DNA of 8,530 nucleotides from an uncultured Bacteroidota bacterium (GCA_903898215.1 CAIUEQ010000031.1:1-8530), one strand, 5' to 3'; counted from the first letter of the stretch, positions 1 to 6,822 are shown. Program-made: numbers and translations. The notes: a model not told the origin generated them from the letters alone.

Positions 1-29
1 AAAATAGTCCCAAACAATGTCTGGGACTA
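1..29 (-). terminator. Terminator-like hairpin at the window edge
   Basis: TAGTCCCA at 5-12 pairs perfectly with TGGGACTA at 22-29, giving an 8-bp stem with a 9-nt loop. Read on the minus strand, the stem is followed directly by TTTT (positions 4-1), the layout of an intrinsic terminator. The window ends there, so the full length of the U-tract cannot be seen. It could end the leftward transcript of the ATPase pair or that of the possible small RNA between it and the -7 box at 82-89. Confidence 0.55.
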
Positions 30-75
30 AACAAGATAAACATCCATCGAAATATCGCTGTATGCCTTCTTTCGG
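1..75 (-). ncRNA. Candidate small RNA between a -7 box and a terminator-like hairpin
   Basis: The segment starts about 7 nt downstream of a perfect Bacteroidota -7 box (82-89, minus strand) and ends in a strong hairpin followed by TTTT. No reading frame of useful length lies in it. Between the two ends the minus strand can form a CGA/TCG mini-hairpin, with CATC and GATG able to pair around it. A promoter-to-terminator unit of about 75 nt would be a small RNA. No recognisable -33 TTG sits at the usual distance, and I do not recognise the RNA, so this is inference only. The alternative is two unrelated signals that happen to lie side by side. Confidence 0.2.
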
Positions 76-81
76 TTGATG

Positions 82-89
82 CAAATATA
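82..89 (-). promoter_or_regulatory. Possible Bacteroidota -7 promoter box (TATATTTG)
   Basis: The minus strand reads TATATTTG, a full match to the Bacteroidota sigma-factor -7 consensus TAnnTTTG, and is preceded by a T-rich stretch. I found no TTG at the expected spacing upstream of about 19-20 nt, which lowers confidence. It would start transcription near position 75, leftward out of the window. Confidence 0.3.
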
Positions 90-114
90 GGAAAAAAATA
101 AATGAGGTTTTATT

Positions 115-148
115 TGTTTTTTAAGACAGTACCTCGCGCCAGCGGGGG
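115..148 (-). repeat. Degenerate remnant of the intergenic repeat end
   Basis: Directly after the stop codon of the 272-residue gene, the plus strand at 132-147 (CCTCGCGCCAGCGGGG) resembles the stop-proximal end of repeat copy 3 (CTTCGCGCTTACGGGG at 6806-6821); 12 of 16 bases match. It lies 5 bases from the stop, as the full copies lie 1 to 23 bases from theirs. The rest of the repeat (the 3-nt-loop hairpins and the pyrimidine tract) cannot be found to its left. It may be a truncated or decayed fourth copy, or a different short GC-rich repeat. Confidence 0.3.
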
Positions 149-152
149 TTAA

Positions 153-971
153 TTATTTTTTGTCAAGGTCTATTCCAAGTTTTTCAAGTTCTGTTAATAG
201 CCAATTTATTGCTTTGTCGTTAGGAACTGTCCCTGAAAATATTTCTTTAATATAGATGTCTCCTTTATCTGTTGCCTCTGCTGGATAACCATAAGCATAA
301 GCATAGTCAGCCCAACCTTCTAATTCTGCAACTGAAAAAGATATTCGCCTTAACATTGAAGGATGAGCTAAACAAAAAGCAAGTGAACTTAATTCTACTG
401 GCTGGTCAGAAGGTTTAACTTTTACATCAACTTCAAACCAACCATCATCTTTGTTCTTCCCATCTCTGTAATAGTCATTTCGTGCTACTGCCCAATTGCA
501 AAACACTTCTGCCCTATGACCTGCAAATTCAATAGCATCTACTAATGCACAAATCATTGCTCCTCTTTGAATAATTGTTTCAGGTTGTATTTCTGCTGAA
601 AATGCAATTGAACAGACTATTTTAAAAATCTTGCCTGGGTAATTTCTTTCTTCATAGATGCGAGAAATAAAACATTCAGGGTCATTAGATAAAAATGCAC
701 CAACATCAACATTGTAACCGCTTACTGAATATACTTGTAGTGGTCGTAATATTTTATCTGTAATGAAAGGAGCTAAATGCGCTCTATACTTTTCAACTTC
801 TTCAAGCCCTTCTTTCCAACCGCTTATTGCAAGTTGTTTTGCTTGTTCCCAAGTTGTCCCGCCCGACCAACTATTAGCATCTCTCCGACTTTCTTTTCTG
901 TAAGCTCTACTGTCTTGCATAGAGAACTGCCAAAAGTCATATAGGTTGTCGTATGTAAGATGCTTATTCAT
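153..971 (-). CDS. DUF7192-like protein, partner of the AAA+ ATPase
   Basis: A 272-residue soluble protein of unknown function with no signal peptide or membrane segment. It has the layout I associate with DUF7192-type proteins of phages and bacteria: a Trp-rich N-terminus with TTWEQA (39-44) and SGWKEGLEEVE (50-60), then VSGYNVDVGAFLSNDPEC (83-100). A core follows in which a beta-strand-like IVCSIAFSAEI (118-128) leads into QRGAMICALVDAIEFAG (135-151) and HRAEVF (152-157). This order resembles a von Willebrand A-type fold, but I see no intact DxSxS metal site, so the VWA likeness is inference. The start codon overlaps the ATPase stop by one base (TAATG), so the two are very probably translationally coupled and made in a fixed ratio. 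By analogy with MoxR/VWA and CobS/CobT pairs it could be the substrate-handling partner of the ATPase. Existence of the gene is near certain; the function is open. Confidence 0.9.
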   Translation of the reverse strand: MNKHLTYDNLYDFWQFSMQDSRAYRKESRRDANSWSGGTTWEQAKQLAISGWKEGLEEVEKYRAHLAPFITDKILRPLQVYSVSGYNVDVGAFLSNDPECFISRIYEERNYPGKIFKIVCSIAFSAEIQPETIIQRGAMICALVDAIEFAGHRAEVFCNWAVARNDYYRDGKNKDDGWFEVDVKVKPSDQPVELSSLAFCLAHPSMLRRISFSVAELEGWADYAYAYGYPAEATDKGDIYIKEIFSGTVPNDKAINWLLTELEKLGIDLDKK

Positions 972-1987
972 TATTTAGGGATGTTGGATTTTATTTTTTG
1001 TATTGTTGCTTCATCCATTCCTTTCCATAAACAAGTTCTTTCAACAACTTCTCTTTCTATTCCAATTGCCAATAAAGTTGCACCGTGCATAGATGCTCTT
1101 GGACTTACAACGTGGCGAATTTTTAAGTTCTCAACGACTTTTCTTGCTTGTTGCACAAAGGTTGACCACTCTTCATTTTTAGCTAATTCAGTTTCCAACT
1201 TCTCGTCATATTTCCAATCAAGAAAAACAAATCTGTCAAGAGAAGCAGCATCAAGTTGATTCCTTCCTACATATTGTCTGTCTGCACCCTGTCCATAAGT
1301 ATTTGCTGCCGCTATGCAATAAAAGTCTTTATGGCGTGTAATTCTCTTGTCGGGAAAGTCCATATAATCGTTAGAAAGTGCAGCGTTAAAAGCTAAAACT
1401 GCTTGCGGATAACTTGCATCAATTTCGTCAAATAAAAATAGTCCTCCGTTTTCGTATGCTTTACGAAACTCTGTTGAAACTATGTTTCCTGAAGCATTTA
1501 TAAAACCTGTTAACTTAAATTCACTTGCAATTGCGCCTGTGAAATGAAACTCAACTTCCAATGCTTTCGCTACATTGATAGCTGCTGTTGTCTTACCCGA
1601 ACCTGCTGGACCAACAAGAAAAATATTAAGTCTTGTTGCTGCCATTTTAACAAGGTCTGGAAATTGAAAGTGTTGAAGTCCTAAATCAATTTTCTTTTTC
1701 TTGTCAAGGTTGATGATTACCTCAAGAGGTTTACGAACTTTAAGGTCGGCAATTTCTTTTTGAATAGCTTTAATTTCTTCGGATATGTTTCCTTGTCCTG
1801 TACCTAAAGTCTTTTCAATGTTTGTCAGTTTGTCTTGCAGTTGTTTGTCCGCATCTTTCCACTCGGTGTCTTCTGTTGATACTTCACAAGTTTCAACAAG
1901 TTTGTAAACGATGTCGCGAAGTTCTTTTTCAATAGGACTTGTTGGCGGTTCGGTCTGTTTTGGTTTGTTAATTTTTCCTTTGCTCAT
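971..1987 (-). CDS. MoxR/CobS-type AAA+ ATPase
   Basis: A 338-residue cytoplasmic ATPase. Residues 1-100 are charged and partly helical, with a likely short coiled coil (about 68-84), and precede a complete AAA+ module. Visible motifs are Walker A GPAGSGKT (126-133), Walker B LFLFDEID (183-190, with D187 and E188 for metal binding and catalysis), sensor 1 at N229 in AAANTYGQG, a candidate arginine finger at R252 in DRF, and sensor 2 R297 in VSPRAS. The order matches AAA_5/MoxR-like and cobaltochelatase CobS-like ATPases, which form rings and remodel or load partner complexes using ATP. The gene is the first of a two-gene unit, sharing one base with the downstream 272-residue gene. The start is the ATG at 1987 with an A-rich leader (AAACACAAACAAAG) and no Shine-Dalgarno, as usual in this phylum. 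Repeat copy 1 lies 48 bases upstream. A role in defence is inferred from the neighbours only; it is not a metal chelatase on any direct evidence here. Confidence 0.95.
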   Translation of the reverse strand: MSKGKINKPKQTEPPTSPIEKELRDIVYKLVETCEVSTEDTEWKDADKQLQDKLTNIEKTLGTGQGNISEEIKAIQKEIADLKVRKPLEVIINLDKKKKIDLGLQHFQFPDLVKMAATRLNIFLVGPAGSGKTTAAINVAKALEVEFHFTGAIASEFKLTGFINASGNIVSTEFRKAYENGGLFLFDEIDASYPQAVLAFNAALSNDYMDFPDKRITRHKDFYCIAAANTYGQGADRQYVGRNQLDAASLDRFVFLDWKYDEKLETELAKNEEWSTFVQQARKVVENLKIRHVVSPRASMHGATLLAIGIEREVVERTCLWKGMDEATIQKIKSNIPK

Positions 1988-2035
1988 TCTTTGTTTGTGT
2001 TTTAAATTTAATTCGTCTGTTTCAAGTTAGCACGT

Positions 2036-2187
2036 CCCCCCTTAAGCCCTATGCCTAGCCATGCATGGCAGAGCTTAGTGTTTATATGTTTTGTAAGCTT
2101 TGCTTACTTTTCCTTTTTCTTTCTCCTTACTGTAAGTATAACTTACATCATTAAATAAGCACGAAGTGCAACTTCGGGATTACGGGG
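2036..2187 (-). repeat. Structured intergenic repeat, copy 1
   Basis: This 152-bp element fills most of the gap between the nuclease-like gene and the ATPase gene. Its ends form an imperfect inverted repeat (2038-2049 with 2176-2187, 10 of 12 positions pairing). Inside are hairpins with 3-nt loops: GTAAGC/GCTTAC (2093-2107), TGTAAGT/ACTTACA (2131-2147) and CGAAGT/ACTTCG (2162-2176), plus a perfect GCCATGCATGGC palindrome near the left end. A pyrimidine-rich tract separates the first two hairpins. It is about 90 percent identical to copy 3 over the right-hand 115 bases. The GGGG end is 7 bases from the stop codon at 2195-2197. Orientation is given relative to the genes. Confidence 0.9.
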
Positions 2188-2194
2188 ATGCCAA

Positions 2195-2770
2195 TTAATT
2201 GATTCGTGCCTTTTTTTTGATTTTTTTCAATTTTATGTTATCTGTTGTTGCTTTTCTTCTTCCTGGTTTAGTTATAGGAGTAATTAAATTATCGTCTTGT
2301 ATCTTTTCTAAGTTATCAATAAAAAGGTGTAATGTTCTAATAAGTGGTAAGTTTTCTGGAACAATTTCTTTGTTTGTTTTCTTTTGAGAGATTTCGTTAT
2401 TAATAATTTTGAAATAGTCAACAAGAAGTAGAACGTTTCCTCCTCCTAATAATTTTTGTGTCTTCCCGCCCCAAAGAAATACTGCTTGTTGTTCAATTTT
2501 ATTTGGTATTTTAATACCTTTAAAAAGATCAGGTATATATTTTCTTCCTAGGTCAAATTTTTTCTTGTAACGTCTTTCTCTTTTTTCCCATTTATCTGTG
2601 TCGGATGATGGTTCTATATGGACCAAGTGTTTTGTTACTGGATTAAATGCGACTATGTCAAGTTCACCTGCATAACCTCCGTTATCTCGTTTCCCAACTT
2701 TTACGTTTTGTCTAACAAAATACCCTTTGTATTCATACCATTCTGAAATTAGTTCTTCTAGAAAATTCAT
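2195..2770 (-). CDS. PD-(D/E)XK-like nuclease-fold protein, hypothetical
   Basis: A 191-residue cytoplasmic protein that I do not recognise as a named family, though the N-terminal half has the look of a restriction-endonuclease fold. Helix 1 (FLEELISEWYEYKGYFVRQN, 3-22) is followed by GYAGELDIVAF (32-42), with E36 and D38 placed like the metal-binding acidic residue, then LVHIEPSS (49-56), where E53 sits at the usual E-x-K position. The expected lysine is replaced by serine (E-P-S); K60 or the basic WEKRERRYKKKF stretch (61-72) might substitute, or the protein may be a non-cutting nuclease fold. A lysine-rich tail (about 168-190) could bind nucleic acid. It stands alone between repeat copies 1 and 2, downstream of a type IIG restriction enzyme, so a role in DNA defence or repair is plausible but unproven. 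The start at 2770 has an A-rich leader without Shine-Dalgarno. Confidence 0.85.
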   Translation of the reverse strand: MNFLEELISEWYEYKGYFVRQNVKVGKRDNGGYAGELDIVAFNPVTKHLVHIEPSSDTDKWEKRERRYKKKFDLGRKYIPDLFKGIKIPNKIEQQAVFLWGGKTQKLLGGGNVLLLVDYFKIINNEISQKKTNKEIVPENLPLIRTLHLFIDNLEKIQDDNLITPITKPGRRKATTDNIKLKKIKKKARIN

Positions 2771-2801
2771 ATTATTTTTGTTTTAATTTATTTCTTTATT
2801 A

Positions 2802-2938
2802 CCCCGAAACGCCTAGTCTAAAGCCTCTTAGTATTTACTTTATTTGTAAGCCCTGTTTACTTTTATTTCCTTTCTCTTTACTGTATGTACATCTTACATC
2901 ATTAAATAAGCACGAAGTACAACTTCGCACTTACGGGG
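2802..2938 (-). repeat. Structured intergenic repeat, copy 2 (diverged)
   Basis: A 137-bp copy between the restriction enzyme gene and the nuclease-like gene, shorter and more diverged than the others; the left end (about 2806-2830) is the least conserved. It keeps CCCC at 2802-2805 and CTTACGGGG at 2930-2938, the GTAAGC/GTTTAC hairpin (2846-2860, with one G-T wobble on the plus strand), the pyrimidine tract and the CGAAGT/ACTTCG hairpin (2913-2927). The middle hairpin is largely lost (GTATGT opposite TCTTAC). It ends 23 bases from the stop codon at 2962-2964 instead of 1-7, because an extra GC-rich stretch (CCTGCGGGG) lies between. Confidence 0.88.
2908..2932 (-). terminator. Stem-loop inside repeat copy 2, possible terminator
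   Basis: Read on the minus strand, an 11-position stem (2932-2922 with 2918-2908) closes a 3-nt loop. Nine positions are Watson-Crick pairs and two are G-U wobbles, which would be A-C mismatches on the other strand. It is followed by ATTTAATG rather than a pure U-tract. It lies 30 bases after the stop codon of the restriction enzyme gene, so it may terminate or stabilise that transcript. Confidence 0.35.
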
Positions 2939-2961
2939 CCTGCGGGGTGTTGGCATTTCTG

Positions 2962-5900
2962 TTAATTGATGTTTTTTTCTACTGTCTTTATTTCTTCTTC
3001 GGTCAGGTCGTAAAGTTTGTAGACTAATGCGTCAATTTTGTTTTCTAAGCCTGTTGTGTCTGCTGAATTGTCTTTTGATTTTTTAGTCAAAATTTCGTCA
3101 ACAAGAGTTTCAATTTTTTCTTGTGTTTTGGTGTCTGCAAGTTTTACAGGCAGATTTTCAACTGATGAAATTCTCACTTGCGGGAAAATGTCGCCCCCTT
3201 GAGAATTTGTCTTGCGATAATAGAACTTGAATAAGGTCGAATTGAAAAGCCCTAAAACATATTTTGTTTTAAATCTCTTGTCTGTAATGTGGGTGCTATG
3301 TAAAGTATGCTCATAATACCTTTTGTCATTGTCGTATGTTGCAATGATTTCTTTGGCAACAAATCTTGAAAGGATTTTTTCACGCTTAAATATTTTCTCA
3401 TCTCTCATCCAAAGACCAGCCCTTTTGCCATCTTTTCTTTTCACTTCTGCCTTCATCATTTCTTCAGGTTTATAATTTACCCAAACTTCTGTGTCTGTCA
3501 AGGAATATTTAAAAAGGTGCTTTCCGAAATAAAGTTTATGGCAATCCTTGTCCTTCTTTTTGTCAATGTATAAAAGGTCTTTGATTGTGCCTGCTACAAT
3601 GCCGTCTTTCACATCGGCAATTTCTTTTACTTTAAGTGTGTCTGCTTCAATTTTTGAAATCAGGTTGTCAAATTTGGTGTTTATTTCTAAACGGAAAATA
3701 ATTTCTTTGTCATTTAAGATGCTTGATAAATCAGTTTCCGAGAGAGATTGTAATTCCTGCATTGTAATTTTAAATGCTTTGTATTTCTGTATAGTGGCAG
3801 GATAATTTTCTACAATTACACTATCAACTTGAGCATCTTCAAAAACTTTTTCATCAATCTTCACAACTGTCACTCCGTGATTATCGCAAACTATTTTTCG
3901 GGCGGTAACAAATTGTTTGTTGTTCAAGAATTTTCCAGGGATAATGTAAGTGAAGACGCCTGTTAGCTGTTTTACTTGCATTGCCTTTTCGATGAAGAGT
4001 GAATACAAATCAAATCTCCCATTTGCTGTTTTATAAATTGTTTCATAAAACCTGCGGTAATCCCAAGCAATATCTTCAATTCCGATGTATGGTGGATTGC
4101 CAATAAGAACATTAAAGCCGACAAAATCACCATCATCGTTTAGCACTTCAGGAAACTCAAAGCGCCATTCGAAAGCATTTTCGTAAATTTTGTTTGCTTT
4201 AATTTCTTCAATTTCAGTTTCTAACTTTTTAGTTTCATCTGTTAGTGCTTTAACTTTTGCTTTCCAAATTGCAGTTTCTTTTTTTGTCATTTCAAAAAGT
4301 TGCACTTGGTTGATAAGCCTAAAGAGGTCACCTGATGATTTTTGAAACTTTTTAATCTTTGGGTCGCTGGAAGAAATTTCGCTTCGGAAATCAGATTTGA
4401 TATCAGAAATTAATCGCATCATCTCTTTTTTTTGTTCCTTACTTTTAGCATTACGATATGTATCGACAGCTATACGATACATATCAATTGTCCACTTGCC
4501 TTTACTTTTTTTGAGAGCCTTTTTAAGGTCAGCATCAATGGAGAAGCGACTAACTAATGAGTTTCCACATTTGATATTAATATCAATGTTAGGTAATGTT
4601 TCCAGTTCAGTAGGGGTTTTATAATAAGCATTTTTTAATAATTCTATCCATAATCGTAATTGACATATTTTTACTGAATTTATATTGATATCAACTCCAA
4701 AAAGGCAATTTTCAATAATGGTTTGCTTTTCGTGAAAAAGCATTTCTTGTATTCTTTGACTTTCCTTGTTGGTTGGATTGTATTCAAATAGTTCACTTTC
4801 TTCGTCTGTTACAATCAGTTCATCATTTACAACTTCAACTTGATATTCTTTTAATCTTTTACCTTCTCTATCTTGAAGTATTTTTAAATCGTTTTTTACA
4901 GCAATCATTTCATTAAGTGCCGAAACCAAAAAATGTCCTGAACCAACAGCAGGGTCGCAAATTTTAATGTTGTTTACAATTTCATTGGCTTCTTTTCGGT
5001 CTTCAATTTTATCATAGAGTTCTTCAATGTCTTTGCAATTCCACTTTTTTGTTTCGTTGAATTTCTGAACTACAGCTTTGCGAATAGTTTCACGACACAT
5101 ATACATTGTAATGAAACCGGGAGTAAAGAATGAACCGTCTTTGTAGCCGTTAATTTTCTCGAATATTAAACCGAGAACAGAAGCGTTAATAAGCGATTTA
5201 TTATCTTCTTGAATTTCTTCTGAACCTTCACTCGTAAAGTCGTAAGCATTTAAGAAATCAAATAAATATTCTAAGGTTGCTAAATTTCCTGTGCGTTTTT
5301 TCCCTTGGTCGTTTTTGAGAACAGTTGATGAAATAATTGGAATTGTTTTATCATCTTTTAAGTTGCTGATGAATAAAGTTACTTGCTCAATTTCTGTTGG
5401 CTCAAACAGCGAACTATTTAAGTAAGGTACTTTTTCAAATGCTTTTTTTACATCTTGGTTTCTATCGTCATACTTACGAGCCAACACCTGAAAAAACAAA
5501 CTGTTTAAGTCGTCATAGTTTTTGATTTTATCTAAACTTAAAAAAGAATATGATTTGTCGCCTTTGTGATAAGTAATGAGTTGGGCTTCCAATAATTTTA
5601 GAAACAAAATTCTGTTTATCCAAGTAATACTTAATTCAAGACTAACATTGAATAATCGCTCCGTTTGAGTGCTTCCGTATTGGCTTGGTCTGTCCAATCG
5701 GTTTATTTTGTCTAAGCTGTCAAGCTGAATTATTGCATCTTCAAGTATGCTTCCCGAATTTCTTTCGCTTTCTTTGTTTCGTTCAATTAGTTTTTTGCTC
5801 CCTTCTTTGGTTTCTGTCAAACCAATGATGTGCAATAGTTCGCTGTAAAACCTTTTGTCAAGGCTGTTGCTGTCGTTGGTGAAAGGTAGTTTTAAAAGAT

Positions 5901-6600
5901 GCTCCGCTGAAAGAAGTTTGAATAAAGAAATAAGTTTGTTATCATCTGCCTTGTCAGCGTTGCGAAGTGGTTTTTGATATTCTTGTAAATCGAAGTAGGT
6001 AAATTCAATTTCTGTTTTGATGTCAGCAATGAAAGGTTCTGCAATTTGTTTGTAGTAAAAATCGGTTTTGGTGTCTGCCAAACGACCTCCTTCAAAGTCG
6101 TTGAATTGTTTTACAAAGTTTTTGTTTTGAGCAAAAAGCCTGTCGAATAGGGTAGCGTCAAAAATAAACCATTCGTTAATGTTAGTCGCTACAAGATGTT
6201 TTACTTCAAGATTTTTATGTGTTATTCTCTCTCTTAAATAGTAAAGCACTAATTCCTGAAACGCTTTTGCGTTCAGTTTTTTAGTGGTTATCATTTCTGT
6301 TTTGTTGGTCGGCTTTTTTGCTTCTATGATTACACCAACAGAACTACTTGCATTATTTCCATTGTGAATTACAAGGTCGTTTCTACCTTTTGTATTTATA
6401 AAATGATTTGGGTCGTAATAAGTTTTCTTTAAGAAGTCAATAACAAGATTTTTATGAAACTCCTCGCTTTCGTTATCATTTATTCTATCTAGTAGCTGAA
6501 TAAGATTAGTCTTGAAACATTCAATTTCAGTTCTATTGGGTTTTACTTTTAAAAAGGCTTTGTTTAGTGCCTTTCGAGGTTTCAATTCTTTTAATAACAT
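2962..6600 (-). CDS. Type IIG restriction-modification enzyme (fused nuclease, adenine methyltransferase and specificity domain)
   Basis: This 1212-residue protein combines cutting, methylation and target recognition in one chain, as in Eco57I-like type IIG enzymes. The N-terminus carries a PD-(D/E)XK nuclease signature: GRNDLVI with D75, then IIEAK with E93 and K95. A long helical region follows. The N6-adenine methyltransferase core includes FFTPGFITMYM (491-501), S-adenosylmethionine-binding motif I DPAVGSGHF (549-557), FGVDIN (634-639) and catalytic motif IV NPPY (835-838). A Lys/Glu-rich helical insertion (about 690-808) lies between CGNSLVSRF and motif IV. The C-terminal part (about 985-1170), with ILSRFVAKEIIATYD, YVLGLFNSTLFKFYY and FPQVRISSVENLPV, resembles TaqI-type target-recognition domains. 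It should methylate adenine in a specific site and cleave unmodified invading DNA. All key residues are present and the frame is unbroken, so it is probably active. A BREX PglX identity is less likely, as no brx genes flank it. No separate methyltransferase or specificity gene is present. Confidence 0.95.
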   Translation of the reverse strand: MLLKELKPRKALNKAFLKVKPNRTEIECFKTNLIQLLDRINDNESEEFHKNLVIDFLKKTYYDPNHFINTKGRNDLVIHNGNNASSSVGVIIEAKKPTNKTEMITTKKLNAKAFQELVLYYLRERITHKNLEVKHLVATNINEWFIFDATLFDRLFAQNKNFVKQFNDFEGGRLADTKTDFYYKQIAEPFIADIKTEIEFTYFDLQEYQKPLRNADKADDNKLISLFKLLSAEHLLKLPFTNDSNSLDKRFYSELLHIIGLTETKEGSKKLIERNKESERNSGSILEDAIIQLDSLDKINRLDRPSQYGSTQTERLFNVSLELSITWINRILFLKLLEAQLITYHKGDKSYSFLSLDKIKNYDDLNSLFFQVLARKYDDRNQDVKKAFEKVPYLNSSLFEPTEIEQVTLFISNLKDDKTIPIISSTVLKNDQGKKRTGNLATLEYLFDFLNAYDFTSEGSEEIQEDNKSLINASVLGLIFEKINGYKDGSFFTPGFITMYMCRETIRKAVVQKFNETKKWNCKDIEELYDKIEDRKEANEIVNNIKICDPAVGSGHFLVSALNEMIAVKNDLKILQDREGKRLKEYQVEVVNDELIVTDEESELFEYNPTNKESQRIQEMLFHEKQTIIENCLFGVDININSVKICQLRLWIELLKNAYYKTPTELETLPNIDINIKCGNSLVSRFSIDADLKKALKKSKGKWTIDMYRIAVDTYRNAKSKEQKKEMMRLISDIKSDFRSEISSSDPKIKKFQKSSGDLFRLINQVQLFEMTKKETAIWKAKVKALTDETKKLETEIEEIKANKIYENAFEWRFEFPEVLNDDGDFVGFNVLIGNPPYIGIEDIAWDYRRFYETIYKTANGRFDLYSLFIEKAMQVKQLTGVFTYIIPGKFLNNKQFVTARKIVCDNHGVTVVKIDEKVFEDAQVDSVIVENYPATIQKYKAFKITMQELQSLSETDLSSILNDKEIIFRLEINTKFDNLISKIEADTLKVKEIADVKDGIVAGTIKDLLYIDKKKDKDCHKLYFGKHLFKYSLTDTEVWVNYKPEEMMKAEVKRKDGKRAGLWMRDEKIFKREKILSRFVAKEIIATYDNDKRYYEHTLHSTHITDKRFKTKYVLGLFNSTLFKFYYRKTNSQGGDIFPQVRISSVENLPVKLADTKTQEKIETLVDEILTKKSKDNSADTTGLENKIDALVYKLYDLTEEEIKTVEKNIN

Positions 6601-6666
6601 CTTAAATTTTATATTTTTTCAACTATTAATAATTAATGAATATATTCTTATCCCCTTCTCCATTTT

Positions 6667-6821
6667 CCCCCCTTAAGCGCTAAGATGAAGCCTTGCTTTG
6701 TGCGTCAGAGCTTAGTGTTTATATGTTTTGTAAGCTTTGTTTACTTTTTTTTCTTTCTCGTTACTGTAAGTAAAACTTACAGTATTAAATAAGCACGAAG
6801 TGCAACTTCGCGCTTACGGGG
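6667..6821 (-). repeat. Structured intergenic repeat, copy 3
   Basis: A 155-bp copy between the T9SS protein gene and the restriction enzyme gene. It has the best terminal inverted repeat of the three: CCCCTTAAGCGC (6669-6680) against GCGCTTACGGGG (6810-6821), 11 of 12 positions pairing. Internal hairpins are GTAAGC/GTTTAC (6730-6744), a perfect 10-bp stem TACTGTAAGT/ACTTACAGTA with an AAA loop (6762-6784), and CGAAGT/ACTTCG (6796-6810). The GGGG end is separated from the upstream stop codon by a single base. The left end is 66 bases before the next start codon. Confidence 0.9.
6791..6815 (-). terminator. Stem-loop inside repeat copy 3, possible terminator
   Basis: On the minus strand AAGCGCGAAGT pairs with ACTTCGTGCTT around a 3-nt loop: 11 positions, ten Watson-Crick and one G-U wobble. 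It begins 7 bases after the stop codon of the secreted protein and is followed by ATTTAATA. Position and stability suit a terminator or a 3'-end stabiliser, but the downstream tract is only partly U-rich. Confidence 0.4.
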
Positions 6822-6822
6822 T

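Noticed and set aside
960..1259. Plus-strand reading frame opposite the ATPase gene
   Set aside because: It lies antisense to a well-supported AAA+ gene and its translation has no domain or motif; it is a coding shadow. The same applies to 2199-2387, 3548-3805, 4397-4624, 7403-7585 and 8129-8371 on the plus strand and to 5892-6095 on the minus strand.
2036..2187. True integron attC site
   Set aside because: The ends are C4/G4-bounded inverted repeats and lack the RYYYAAC and GTTRRRY core sites; no integrase gene is in the window.
2962..6600. BREX PglX methyltransferase
   Set aside because: An N-terminal nuclease signature is present and none of the other BREX genes occurs nearby, so a type IIG enzyme fits better.
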